The notes under the pieces were generated by a model, which saw only the letters and a list, made by a program, of their open reading frames with translations, did not search any database and had not been told where the DNA came from. A stretch of 64,000 bases of DNA, taken from positions 1-64,000 of the forward strand of contig VGFT01000006.1 of assembly GCA_016868775.1 (NCBI GenBank). The letters are read 5' to 3'. Made by a program: the position numbers and the translations under genes. Source of the stretch: Bacteroidota bacterium. Its GTDB lineage: Bacteria; Bacteroidota; Bacteroidia; Chitinophagales; Chitinophagaceae. Position 1 is the stretch's first letter; the number at the start of each line of letters is the position of its first letter. Below, piece after piece: positions 9,154 through 17,215 of this stretch.

Positions 9154-10026
9154 TCATCTTCTCAAGTAAACTCCGAAAAAAATCATTCCCCCTGCAATGG
9201 CTTTGCCGATCGTCAGGGTTTCTTCCAAAAATATAAGGGCGATGAGGGTGGCGAATACGGGTTGTAAATAAATATAGGATCCGGCTATTCCGGCTCCTAA
9301 GATTTGGATGCCTCGGATATTCAGCGTGTAGGCCAGGTAGGTGCCACAAACAACTACAAGCATGAGGGAGAGCCATTCGGTAGCCGTTAATCCGATTGCC
9401 AATCCTTCAAATCCCTGCGGCAAGCCCAGGGGGATCACGCCTATTGTCCCAAAGGTGAACACCCATCTTATCACTTGGGTTGGCGGATAGTATTGCATAA
9501 GAGGTTTTACGAGTATGAAATAGATCGCGTAGGAGATGGCATTGATGATGATGAGTCCGTCGCCCAGCAAGGAATTGGTGCCCATATTGGTTCGGTCGAG
9601 GATGAGTACCGTTGCGCCCGTCAATCCAAGTACCAATCCGGCCCCTTGAATCCATCGTAATTTTTCTTTTAGAAACAACACGGCGAGAACCGTAATGACC
9701 AGCGGCGTGCTGAGCATCAGCAATGCCGCATGAATGGTAGAGGTGAGTGTAAGTCCTTTGATGAAAAGCGTCTGATTCAAAAAGATCCCGGTAAAGCCAC
9801 AGGCGATGAGTCGAAGCCAGTCCTCTTTTCGGATGGGTTTATCGGTTTGCGATTGTTTCCACCAGCCCAGTCCCCATAGCAAGATCAGGGTTCCGCCTAC
9901 TCGAAAGAAGTTAATGCCGTAGGGACCGATTGGTTCCGGGGAAAGAAATTGAACCAGGCTTAAGTTCAGCGCAAAGAAGAAGTTCGTGAATAGTACACCA
10001 ATGTGGGCGCGTGTTTGCTCGCTCAT
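9154..10026 (-). CDS. EamA/DMT-family transporter
   Basis: A 290-residue inner-membrane protein with about ten hydrophobic helices in two homologous EamA halves. The second half begins near GLVLGLTGATVLIL and ends with ILGAGIAGSYIYLQPVFATL. It is a drug/metabolite transporter-superfamily member, but its substrate cannot be told from sequence. Its ATG overlaps the stop of the upstream glycosyltransferase gene in an ATGA, so the two are probably translationally coupled. Confidence 0.88.
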   Translation of the reverse strand: MSEQTRAHIGVLFTNFFFALNLSLVQFLSPEPIGPYGINFFRVGGTLILLWGLGWWKQSQTDKPIRKEDWLRLIACGFTGIFLNQTLFIKGLTLTSTIHAALLMLSTPLVITVLAVLFLKEKLRWIQGAGLVLGLTGATVLILDRTNMGTNSLLGDGLIIINAISYAIYFILVKPLMQYYPPTQVIRWVFTFGTIGVIPLGLPQGFEGLAIGLTATEWLSLMLVVVCGTYLAYTLNIRGIQILGAGIAGSYIYLQPVFATLIALIFLEETLTIGKAIAGGMIFFGVYLRR

Positions 10027-11066
10027 CTGTCTGCGAAGTTACCGGGTGATTGTGTAGAGGCGATGACCTGAGCAAGATCTTTTTGCTGGTCGACGCATCG
10101 TTGAAGATTTTTTTCATTCAGCCAGGTTGCTAGGTATTCTTGTTCGGGTTGACCGGGTGTGGGGATAAGGATAGCTTTTTTTCTAAGGACCTCAAGGTCC
10201 ATCACCGTGCTGTATCCGCAGCGGGCAATGAGGTGAGAGGCCTCTTCTATTTCTTGCTGAAGCGATTGAATATTCAACTGATCGAATACGCGCCAATGTT
10301 CTGGCACCTCGATTGGTTTTCCGCCAAAGGGCAATCCGCGGATCAAGCTAACCGGCCCCTTCCAGGTAAATAACTCATTTAGACATTTTTTTTCCATTAT
10401 GGATCGTTGGGGTTCGGGACCGGAAAGGACGATAGTGATCTTTTCGGGAATTGATTTGCGGTCGGTGGAATGGAATCGACTGAGGGGACCCAAATATCGT
10501 ATAGGAATGGGAGGCGTGTATGAAGGATGTCCGAGTTCTCCGCTTAAGGTTGGTTCTTTCTCATGGTCGGGCACCCATACCTCATTGAAATTTTTTAGTA
10601 GTCGGCAGAGTATTTTTTGCAGCATCCGATCGAAAAAGACGCCCACGCCCGAGCGAAGTCCGAGTTGGTGCGTGATCAGAATATTTTGTATTCTGGGGTG
10701 ATGAAGTCCGTATCGATTATCGGATATGAGTTTGTCGATCGGTTGTGTGTTCAGGTAGGATTGGAGCCATTGTTTTTCCTTTTTCATCTGCCGAAACAAA
10801 GCGGGCAGTTGTTGGAGCAGGGTACAGGTTTGACCCTTGCCACTGCCTGCGTAGTAAATATTGTGGGAGGGGATCTCTTTGTAGTCCAGTTCCGGGAAGG
10901 TCAGTCGCAGGAGGTGACCGGAGGCACCGCTTCCGGCCAGAAAAACCTGATTTCCGTCATCCAATAGTTGACGGATCAGGGGGATGCAGCGCGTAGCATG
11001 GCCGAGGCCCCAGTCGAGTGGCGCAACCAATACCCTGTTTATTTTGTTATTTTTGTCGGCTGGCAT
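10023..11066 (-). CDS. Glycosyltransferase, MurG/GT28-like
   Basis: A 347-residue predicted GT-B glycosyltransferase. The N-terminus has VLVAPLDWGLGHATRCIPLI, a Gly-rich acceptor-side loop typical of GT28-like enzymes. The C-terminal half has IVLSGPEPQRS and then ARCGYSTVMDLEVLRKKA..IPTPGQPEQ, the usual nucleotide-sugar binding region. No signal peptide is present, so it is likely cytoplasmic at the membrane face. The substrate is unknown. It is translationally coupled to the EamA transporter and shares a palindromic divergent promoter with the small lipoprotein gene at 11111. Confidence 0.8.
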   Translation of the reverse strand: MPADKNNKINRVLVAPLDWGLGHATRCIPLIRQLLDDGNQVFLAGSGASGHLLRLTFPELDYKEIPSHNIYYAGSGKGQTCTLLQQLPALFRQMKKEKQWLQSYLNTQPIDKLISDNRYGLHHPRIQNILITHQLGLRSGVGVFFDRMLQKILCRLLKNFNEVWVPDHEKEPTLSGELGHPSYTPPIPIRYLGPLSRFHSTDRKSIPEKITIVLSGPEPQRSIMEKKCLNELFTWKGPVSLIRGLPFGGKPIEVPEHWRVFDQLNIQSLQQEIEEASHLIARCGYSTVMDLEVLRKKAILIPTPGQPEQEYLATWLNEKNLQRCVDQQKDLAQVIASTQSPGNFADR

Positions 11067-11078
11067 ACGAAATCAGGC

Positions 11079-11098
11079 TCAAAATAGTTTTATTTTGA
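11079..11098. promoter_or_regulatory. Palindrome forming divergent -7 boxes
   Basis: TCAAAATA (11079-11086) and TATTTTGA (11091-11098) form a perfect 8-bp inverted repeat with a 4-bp spacer. Each arm reads TATTTTG on its own strand, close to a -7 box, one facing the glycosyltransferase gene and one the small lipoprotein gene. It may be a shared or mutually exclusive promoter. Confidence 0.45.
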
Positions 11099-11110
11099 AA
11101 GCGGAATCAC

Positions 11111-11242
11111 ATGCGACCCTTCCACAAAACGATATTAGTCCTTTTTCTCTCCGTAGTTTTACTTTCTTGTAACCGCAATTATTATTCCGGCTCAGGCAAA
11201 GGGGAAAAGAATTGTGGTTGCCCGGGCACGCGTCAGCGCTAG
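11111..11242 (+). CDS. Small CGCP-motif lipoprotein
   Basis: A 43-residue ORF beginning MRPFHKTILV. It has a basic N-region, a hydrophobic core and a lipobox VVLLSC with Cys20 as anchor. The mature peptide is only about 24 residues, rich in Gly/Ser/Lys, and ends in CGCPGTRQR. The two cysteines in CGCP could bind metal or form a disulfide. I know no function. The gene lies 13 bases after the divergent palindrome and 10 bases before the ORF at 11253, so those two are probably co-transcribed. It is easily missed because of its size. Confidence 0.65.
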   Translation: MRPFHKTILVLFLSVVLLSCNRNYYSGSGKGEKNCGCPGTRQR

Positions 11243-11252
11243 AACCTTTCTT

Positions 11253-11480
11253 ATGCAACGTATCTCGAAGCATCATCTATTGGTCCTTTTCCGGGAAACT
11301 CCCTGGGAGGAGCGTCGTAGGATGACGTTGTGGTTGCGCGATCAATTGGAAGATGCCGATTTTGCCAGGGCGTATCAGTTGGTCGACCGAAATCACATCA
11401 CTGTATCTGCGCGCAAGATCTTGAAGGAGGCCAATCGGGATGCAATGCGTCCTTTCCGTTTTTTGATCGGGAAGAATTGA
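11253..11480 (+). CDS. Small uncharacterised protein
   Basis: A 75-residue charged protein, probably cytoplasmic, with no signal peptide or membrane segment. It reads MQRISKHHLLVLFRE... and ends FRFLIGKN. It is rich in Arg, Leu and Glu and likely helical (EERRRMTLWLRDQLEDADF). An in-frame GTG at 11214 would lengthen it, but that overlaps the lipoprotein gene, so the ATG ten bases after that gene's stop was preferred. The stop codon abuts that of the convergent aminotransferase gene. No family recognised. Confidence 0.6.
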   Translation: MQRISKHHLLVLFRETPWEERRRMTLWLRDQLEDADFARAYQLVDRNHITVSARKILKEANRDAMRPFRFLIGKN

Positions 11481-12755
11481 TCAGGATTTTTTTAGTCCGC
11501 TAAGCGCCTTGCGCAATTTCCCCAGCATTTCATCGATCTCTTCTTTTTTGCATGTACCTACGCTGAGTCGGTACCAGGGATTTTCTTTTTTACTTCCAAA
11601 GGCGAAGAACGGAACAACGGCGAGGGAGGCTTCATTCAACAGAAATTGGGTGACTGCTGCTTGGTTGGCCAATACTTCTCCATTGGAATTTTTCCATCCG
11701 GTAGCATCAACTTTTATAGTCAGGTAGATAGCCGCTTCGGGGGCGATGGCATCGATCGGGAATCCGTCTTTTTTCAATTGCAGCAATCCGTCGTGTATGC
11801 GGGTGAGTCGGTGATGGATCTCTGATTTAAACGTGGTCAGGTATTGATCGATCGAGGGGAAGTCGGTCAGGTATTCTGCCAGTCCTTTTTGTTCGGCCAT
11901 GGGTGCCCAGGCGCCCATATGGGTGAGGATGGATTTCATTTTGGCGATCACGGGAACCGGTCCCATTCCCCAGCCTACGCGCAGTCCGGTCGATGAAAAA
12001 ACCTTACTAATTGCATCTACAAATAGCGTGAATTCTTTCATTTCCGGACGAAGAGAGACAGGATCGTAGTGTTTTATATTTCCGTAGGTGAGGTGCCAGT
12101 ACATCTGGTCGAACATCACATACAATTTTTTTTCGTTGGGTCCGCGTTTTGCATTTTCCTCGAGTACTGCATCGCAGATCGCTTCGAGTTCTTCTTTGCG
12201 GAAGGTGGTGCCGGTGGGGTTTTGCGGAGAGCAAAGGGCCAGCAGGGTAGCCCCGGTGAGGTGTGGTTTCAATTCAGCCGCTGTGGGCATGAAATTATTT
12301 TCGGCGGTGGCTTCGAGTACGACGTGCGTACAGTCCACGAAATGCGTGTAGTGGTTGTTGTTCCACGAGGGAACGGCGTAGACGACTTTATCTCCGGCAT
12401 CACAAATGGTACGGAAGATCGTATAGATCAAGGGTCGGCCCCCGGAGGCTACCAGAATCTCACTGGTTTCATAGTTCAATCCCTGATACTGTTTGATGAA
12501 TGCCTGCAGGGCTTGTCGCAGGTCGAGGTTGCCCTCGGCCATGGGGTAGTTGGTGTGTTTTTCCTGATAGGCTTTTTCGATCTGTTGCTGCAGTTTGATG
12601 GGAATGGGAAAAATAGACGGATCGAAATCGCCCACGGTGAAATTGTAAACCCGTGCGCCCTGACGGATCCGTTCTTTGATATCCGCGCCCAGTTTCACGA
12701 TCTCGGACCCGATCAAGGTCTCGGCAAGCTGGGAGAGTTTGTGCGGCGTGCTCAT
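11481..12755 (-). CDS. Class I/II pyridoxal-phosphate aminotransferase
   Basis: A 424-residue fold-type I PLP enzyme of the AspC-like group. The Schiff-base lysine is in DAISKVFSSTGLRVGW, preceded by CSPQNPTGTTF (cofactor ring and substrate contacts). The N-terminal GDFDPSIFP and NYPMAEG segments are typical of prokaryotic aspartate/aromatic-type aminotransferases. The exact substrate cannot be assigned. Its ATG overlaps the stop of the upstream msrB in an ATGA, implying one transcript and coupled translation. Confidence 0.9.
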   Translation of the reverse strand: MSTPHKLSQLAETLIGSEIVKLGADIKERIRQGARVYNFTVGDFDPSIFPIPIKLQQQIEKAYQEKHTNYPMAEGNLDLRQALQAFIKQYQGLNYETSEILVASGGRPLIYTIFRTICDAGDKVVYAVPSWNNNHYTHFVDCTHVVLEATAENNFMPTAAELKPHLTGATLLALCSPQNPTGTTFRKEELEAICDAVLEENAKRGPNEKKLYVMFDQMYWHLTYGNIKHYDPVSLRPEMKEFTLFVDAISKVFSSTGLRVGWGMGPVPVIAKMKSILTHMGAWAPMAEQKGLAEYLTDFPSIDQYLTTFKSEIHHRLTRIHDGLLQLKKDGFPIDAIAPEAAIYLTIKVDATGWKNSNGEVLANQAAVTQFLLNEASLAVVPFFAFGSKKENPWYRLSVGTCKKEEIDEMLGKLRKALSGLKKS

Positions 12756-13306
12756 TTTTTCTCAAAATTGAGTACCACTCCATTGATGCAATAGCGTAAT
12801 CCGGTGGGGGGCGGACCATCTTCAAATACATGTCCCAAATGGGCCTTGCATCGGCCGCATTGCACTTCGGTGCGGACCATGCCATGGCTATTGTCGGGCG
12901 TGTAAATGATATTTCCTTTTCCGACGGGTTCATAGAAACTGGGCCAACCGCAGCCGCTCTCGAATTTGGTGTCGCTTTTGAAAAGGGGGTTTCCGCAGGC
13001 GGCGCAATAATAAGTGCCGATCTCCTTGTGTTTTTCGAAGGGGCTGGTCCAGGGCCGCTCCGTGCCTTTGAGGCGGGCAATATAAAACACTTCATTAGGC
13101 AGAATCTTTTTCCATTCCTCTTCGGATAGATTCACTTTTGAGGTATCGGTAGTAGAGTAGACGGGGTTCTTTTTTTCCATGTCGGGTTTGGTAACGGGTG
13201 GGTTTTTCCCCTGAGCCCCGCAGTGAAGGGAGGACAGGCACAATAGAAAGACTCCGACCCGGGGTAAAAGGTTTCTCACGAAGCAAAATTCATCAATTTT
13301 CGTCAT
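12752..13306 (-). CDS. msrB: Peptide-methionine (R)-S-oxide reductase MsrB, exported
   Basis: A 184-residue reductase repairing methionine-R-sulfoxide in proteins. Two zinc pairs are present (YYCAACG and QCGRCKAH), as are GCGWPSFYEP and the catalytic Cys in RYCINGVVLNF. An N-terminal hydrophobic stretch (VGVFLLCLSSLHC) suggests export, possibly as a lipoprotein. An alternative GTG start at 13273 gives a cleaner signal peptide (MRNLLPRVGVF...). A longer frame extends upstream of 13306 but looks non-coding. It is upstream of and coupled to the aminotransferase gene. Confidence 0.9.
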   Translation of the reverse strand: MTKIDEFCFVRNLLPRVGVFLLCLSSLHCGAQGKNPPVTKPDMEKKNPVYSTTDTSKVNLSEEEWKKILPNEVFYIARLKGTERPWTSPFEKHKEIGTYYCAACGNPLFKSDTKFESGCGWPSFYEPVGKGNIIYTPDNSHGMVRTEVQCGRCKAHLGHVFEDGPPPTGLRYCINGVVLNFEKK

Positions 13307-13372
13307 ATATATTGGGGGGAGGGCCTCTTCGAATTCTTCATATTTTCTATCGGAAAATCGGCCTCCGTTCAA

Positions 13373-13380
13373 TAAATTTG
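13373..13380 (+). promoter_or_regulatory. Predicted -7 box of adk
   Basis: TAAATTTG matches the TAnnTTTG consensus 25 bases before the adk ATG. No clear -33 element was seen. Confidence 0.5.
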
Positions 13381-13405
13381 TCCCTATCAGAATTCCTCCA
13401 GTATC

Positions 13406-13981
13406 ATGTTTAATGTAGTTTTATTTGGACCTCCGGGAAGCGGAAAAGGCACGCAGTCCGACCATCTTGTGGCCCGTTATGGCCTTAAACATCTCTCTAC
13501 CGGCAACCTGCTTCGTATGGAGATCGCTGATCAGACTTCGTTGGGACTGGAAGCCAAGCGCTATATCGATGCCGGACAGCTGGTTCCGGATGCCGTAGTG
13601 ATCGGAATGGTGGGGGTTTATTTTGATCAAAACCCGGATGCCGCCGGATTTCTGTTTGACGGTTTCCCTCGAACGGTGGCACAGGCCGAGGCCTTGGACG
13701 AGCTGCTTACTCAGCGACATACATCCATTGCGTTGGTGTTGGCCCTGGAGGTTACCGAGGAGGAGTTGGTGCGGCGTTTGCTGAACCGGGGAAAGACCTC
13801 GGGCCGAACCGATGATACCGATGAGTTGGTCATTCGCAAGCGGTTTGCCGTTTATATGCAGGAGACCAGTCCCGTTGCCGGATATTACCGAGGCAAGGGG
13901 AGATTTCAGTCTATTCCTGGAGAGGGAACCGTGGAGGGGATCAGCGAGGCGCTCTGCCAAGCCATTGATGCGGTTCGTTAA
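13406..13981 (+). CDS. adk: Adenylate kinase
   Basis: A 191-residue cytoplasmic enzyme interconverting ATP + AMP and 2 ADP. The P-loop GPPGSGKGTQ is at residues 8-17, then LSTGNLLRMEI (AMP site), DGFPRTVAQAEALD and the LID region NRGKTSGRTDDTDE. The LID is the short form without a zinc-binding insertion, giving a length below the 214-220 residues of long-LID enzymes. Monocistronic. Its stop is 9 bases from the convergent stop of the rhomboid-like gene. Confidence 0.97.
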   Translation: MFNVVLFGPPGSGKGTQSDHLVARYGLKHLSTGNLLRMEIADQTSLGLEAKRYIDAGQLVPDAVVIGMVGVYFDQNPDAAGFLFDGFPRTVAQAEALDELLTQRHTSIALVLALEVTEEELVRRLLNRGKTSGRTDDTDELVIRKRFAVYMQETSPVAGYYRGKGRFQSIPGEGTVEGISEALCQAIDAVR

Positions 13982-13990
13982 TCCGGATTG

Positions 13991-14890
13991 TCAATCCAAT
14001 TCGTTTCGGGAACGTTTCAGGATCTTTTTTTCTTCTTCGGACAGGCTCTCCATTCCTTGTTGGCTGATCTTATCTAAAATTGCATCGACCCGTTCTTGGG
14101 TAACATGCGCCGTTTTTTTAAAGGGCGCTTGATTCGCCATATAAAATAATTTTCCTTTCGAGGGTTTGCGTATTTGTTTTTCCGGGTTGAACAGGTCATT
14201 TCCCCAGTCGAACAGGCGACTCATCCAATCGGTCAGGTCGATCCCTTCGCGAAGGATCAGGTAATAAACAACCCCGGCAATGAGTCCGGATACCTGAGGC
14301 AAGGCGCCGCCCAGGGTATAATTTTTCAGGCTGATGAGGGTGGAGAGAACGTAAAAAAGGGTGAGTCCCCACAGGGGGATCCCGCCCCTTACCAAGGAGA
14401 AGATTCGATAGTATGGGGAGATAAAGGTGGTGGCCACCGCGATGGCTCCCACTCCGGCCGTGGCGCCAAAATAAAATTCAGCGGATCCGGGCACGCATAA
14501 AAAACTCAGGCATCCGAAGATGGATCCATAGAGAAACAGGGGAATGATCTTGCGGTTCCCGCTTAGGTCTTGGAGGATATAGCCAAATACCCAGAGCCAG
14601 AGCATATTCCCGAAAACGGTCCACACGCTCAAGTGCGAGAAGGGGGCCGTGAGCAGTGTCCAGGGTTTGTGTAACCATTCCTTCCAGGTGTCGGGCAGGC
14701 CGAACCAGGGGAAGAATTGGCGGGTAAAATCGCCCAAGGCTTTGACCTCATCGGGACGAGTGAAATAAAAATAAGTACGGGCCATCATCAGCGTGATGAA
14801 CACGGTCAGGTGGATGGCGATGAGTCGGGTTAGCGCGTTATTCCGGTCGCCCAGCGAAAGTCTTTCTCTGTAATATTCGGGAAGCGGCAT
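13991..14890 (-). CDS. Rhomboid-like protein, catalytic residues lost
   Basis: A 299-residue polytopic membrane protein with six or more hydrophobic helices in rhomboid order and a cytoplasmic tail (about 235-299) rich in Lys/Glu. Where active rhomboids have GxSG, this protein reads YFGATAGVGA with no serine. Where they have the catalytic histidine (AHLGG in the neighbour), it reads LPQVSG. It therefore looks like a pseudoprotease, comparable in principle to iRhoms or Derlins. It lies 15 bases downstream of the active-looking rhomboid gene on the same transcript and may bind its substrates or modulate it. The regulatory role is inference. Confidence 0.8.
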   Translation of the reverse strand: MPLPEYYRERLSLGDRNNALTRLIAIHLTVFITLMMARTYFYFTRPDEVKALGDFTRQFFPWFGLPDTWKEWLHKPWTLLTAPFSHLSVWTVFGNMLWLWVFGYILQDLSGNRKIIPLFLYGSIFGCLSFLCVPGSAEFYFGATAGVGAIAVATTFISPYYRIFSLVRGGIPLWGLTLFYVLSTLISLKNYTLGGALPQVSGLIAGVVYYLILREGIDLTDWMSRLFDWGNDLFNPEKQIRKPSKGKLFYMANQAPFKKTAHVTQERVDAILDKISQQGMESLSEEEKKILKRSRNELD

Positions 14891-14905
14891 GGGAAAGGGT
14901 TACGA

Positions 14906-15619
14906 TTAATACAACGATTGCCGGTTCGTTTTGTTCCAATAGAGCACCAGTAAAAATCCGGTCAGTGCTCCGCCCAGGTGCGCAAAATGGGCAATATCAT
15001 CACCGCCCACGCTGGTTACTCCTCCGAACAGGTCGATGCAAGCCAGACCGATTACCGCCCATTTGGCTTTTACCGGAAAGGGGATGAACATGATGAAAAG
15101 TTCGGTGTTGGGAAAGGTGTAGGCGAAGGCGGCCATAACGCCCATGATGGCACCGGAGGCACCCACAGCCGGTGCAAGGAAGTCGGCCCGGCTGGACAAT
15201 CGATTCAAGGTGGCTTGGTCGTCTATTAGATAGGCCTCATACAATTCATTCATCAAGGCTCTGTCGAACTGTAGGTGTTGTACCAATAAATGACAAGCGG
15301 CTGCCCCGACACCGCAGATCAGATAAAAGAAAAGAAATCGCTTTCCGCCCCAATAGTTTTCCAGCACGCGTCCGAACATCCAAAGCGTAAGCATATTGAA
15401 CAGGATGTGAAAGATCATTTGCGGCGAATGGGCAAACATGTGGGTAGCGATCTGATAGGGTTTGAAATCGGGGGTGTCAATCGGATAAAGAGCCAGGTGT
15501 TCCGTGATCTGATATTGACTGTCAAGCACCACCTGTGCCAGGAATACCAGGGCATTGATGATGATCAGATTTTTTATGATGGGAGGGAACGGCTCGGGTC
15601 GGGTAAATTCAAAGGACAT
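14906..15619 (-). CDS. Rhomboid family intramembrane serine protease
   Basis: A 237-residue inner-membrane protease cleaving transmembrane substrates. The catalytic Ser lies in AVGASGAIMG, and the partner His in IAHFAHLGGALTGF two helices later. LWMFGRVLENYWG matches the L1/WR-like region of the family. About six membrane segments are visible. It lies 9 bases after rlmD and 15 bases before the catalytically degenerate rhomboid-like gene, so rlmD and the two rhomboid genes likely form one operon. Confidence 0.93.
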   Translation of the reverse strand: MSFEFTRPEPFPPIIKNLIIINALVFLAQVVLDSQYQITEHLALYPIDTPDFKPYQIATHMFAHSPQMIFHILFNMLTLWMFGRVLENYWGGKRFLFFYLICGVGAAACHLLVQHLQFDRALMNELYEAYLIDDQATLNRLSSRADFLAPAVGASGAIMGVMAAFAYTFPNTELFIMFIPFPVKAKWAVIGLACIDLFGGVTSVGGDDIAHFAHLGGALTGFLLVLYWNKTNRQSLY

Positions 15620-15628
15620 TTTACAAAG

Positions 15629-17050
15629 TTAGGACATGCTTCGGGTTAAACGGAGCTGGACGACGTTTTCAATGTGCAGCGTGTGCGGGAACAGGTCGAC
15701 CGGTTGCACACGGGTTACTGTATATTTTTCTGCTAGTCGCTGTAGGTCTCTTGCTTGTGTGGCCGGATTGCAACTCACGTATATCACCAACGGGGCTTCG
15801 ATGTTGAGGATCTTCTGCACTAATTTATCGTGCATGCCCGCCCGGGGCGGGTCGGTGATCAGCACATTGGGTCTGCCGTGCTGATCAAAAAAGGTATCGG
15901 TACAAATATCAATTACATCTCCCGCAAAAAAAGAGGTACTCAAGATGCCGTTACGCTCGGCATTGATCCGGGCATCCTCGATGGCTGCTTCGATGAGTTC
16001 CACGCCGATGATCTTTTTGGCTTGTCGGCTTAGAAAGATACCGATGCTGCCCGTTCCGCAATAGAGGTCGTATACGATCTCTGTTTGGGTTAGTTCCGCA
16101 AATTCGCGGGTGATCTGGTAGAGGATCTCGGCTTGTTTCGTGTTGGTTTGGAAAAAAGAAGTGGGACCGATCTTGAAGGAGAAATCCTCCAGTGTTTCAA
16201 TCACATAACCCGGACCTTTCCAAGCGATGGGCTTCAGATCGGGAATGCTGTCGTTCCATTTGAGGTTGATGGTATAGAACAGGGTCGTGATCTCCGGGAA
16301 CGCCTCACTGAGTGCCTGCATCAGCGGCTCAATTTTTTTCGGATCGTCTTCGCCTACCACCAGATTCACCATCAGTTCTCCGCTGCGGCACAAACGGATC
16401 TGCAGGTTGCGAAGAAAACCGACATGGGCACGCATATCATAGAATGGCCAATGATGGGCATGGGCAAACGCAGCGATGAACTTTCGAATGCGATTGGTGG
16501 GTTCGGCTTGGAGGTGACAGGTATCGATCCGAACCACTTTATCGAAAAAGCCGCGGGCATGAAATCCCGCTACGCCGGAAGGGAGGGGCTCTTCGTTCAA
16601 ATCGCTCAATTTTTCTTTCGGGATGAATTCTTTGGAACCGAAGGTGTATTCGATCTTATTGCGGTAGTAACGTTGCTCGGCGGCACCTCGGATGGGTTGG
16701 ATCTCGGGCAAGGCTATACGACCAATGCGGGTCAGCACATCAACAACTTGTTGGTGTTTATACTGAAGTTGTTTTTCATAAGGCAACATTTGCCATTGAC
16801 AACCACCGCAGGTTCCGAAATGATCACAGAAGGGTTGGGTGCGGTCGGGCGAATAGCTACGGTATCGAATGGGGAAACCTTCGGCCCAGTCTTTTTTGTT
16901 TTTGGTCAGCCGCAAGTCCACCACATCCCCCGGTACCGCATGCTCAATAAAGATCACCTTTCCGTCTACCCGGGCCAGGCTCTTGCCCTCGGCGGCATAG
17001 CTTTCCACCGGAATATTCTCGAGGGTGGGGAGGGGTTTTTTGCGGGGCAC
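15629..17050 (-). CDS. rlmD: 23S rRNA (uracil-C5)-methyltransferase RlmD/RumA family
   Basis: A 473-residue SAM-dependent RNA m5U methyltransferase. An N-terminal TRAM/OB domain (about 1-60) is followed by Fe-S cysteines in FCDHFGTCGGCQW, a SAM-binding motif LYCGTGSIGIFL, and the catalytic nucleophile in YVSCNPATQARDL. RlmD, RlmC and TrmA are close relatives. The CxGGC cluster argues against TrmA, and the precise target uridine is inferred. It starts with GTG (17050), directly next to a family B heptamer repeat. Confidence 0.88.
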   Translation of the reverse strand: MPRKKPLPTLENIPVESYAAEGKSLARVDGKVIFIEHAVPGDVVDLRLTKNKKDWAEGFPIRYRSYSPDRTQPFCDHFGTCGGCQWQMLPYEKQLQYKHQQVVDVLTRIGRIALPEIQPIRGAAEQRYYRNKIEYTFGSKEFIPKEKLSDLNEEPLPSGVAGFHARGFFDKVVRIDTCHLQAEPTNRIRKFIAAFAHAHHWPFYDMRAHVGFLRNLQIRLCRSGELMVNLVVGEDDPKKIEPLMQALSEAFPEITTLFYTINLKWNDSIPDLKPIAWKGPGYVIETLEDFSFKIGPTSFFQTNTKQAEILYQITREFAELTQTEIVYDLYCGTGSIGIFLSRQAKKIIGVELIEAAIEDARINAERNGILSTSFFAGDVIDICTDTFFDQHGRPNVLITDPPRAGMHDKLVQKILNIEAPLVIYVSCNPATQARDLQRLAEKYTVTRVQPVDLFPHTLHIENVVQLRLTRSMS

Positions 17051-17069
17051 ACGCGAAGATAGAGGAGAG

Positions 17070-17158
17070 TTTAGTGTTTAGTGTTTAGCGTTTAGTGTAT
17101 TAAGTAATTTGGCATAGATGTTAATTTTTTTGCCAAACCCTGTTCCCTAAACGCTAAA
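17070..17158. repeat. Inverted heptamer repeat, family B copy 2
   Basis: The left arm has four contiguous heptamers TTTAGTG, TTTAGTG, TTTAGCG, TTTAGTG (17070-17097). The right arm has CCCTAAA and CGCTAAA (17145-17158). TGTTCCCTAAAC in the right arm is identical in copy 3 at 49491. It lies in the divergent spacer between rlmD and the TlpA-like gene. Confidence 0.8.
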
Positions 17159-17195
17159 CCCTGCTCTCTGAACATACGCCCCTCAACCAAAATCG

Positions 17196-17203
17196 TATCT
17201 TTA
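17196..17203 (+). promoter_or_regulatory. Predicted -7 box, tlpA-like operon
   Basis: TATCTTTA is one mismatch from TAnnTTTG and ends 12 bases before the ATG at 17216. Confidence 0.35.
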
Positions 17204-17215
17204 CAACCTCTCCAA

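Noticed and set aside
12069-12794. 241-codon open frame antisense to the aminotransferase gene
   Set aside because: Shadow of a well-supported PLP enzyme; Gly/Phe/Val-rich text without motifs.
16133-17062. 309-codon open frame on the plus strand
   Set aside because: It lies antisense to rlmD over its whole length, has no recognisable motif, and rlmD has all catalytic motifs intact.
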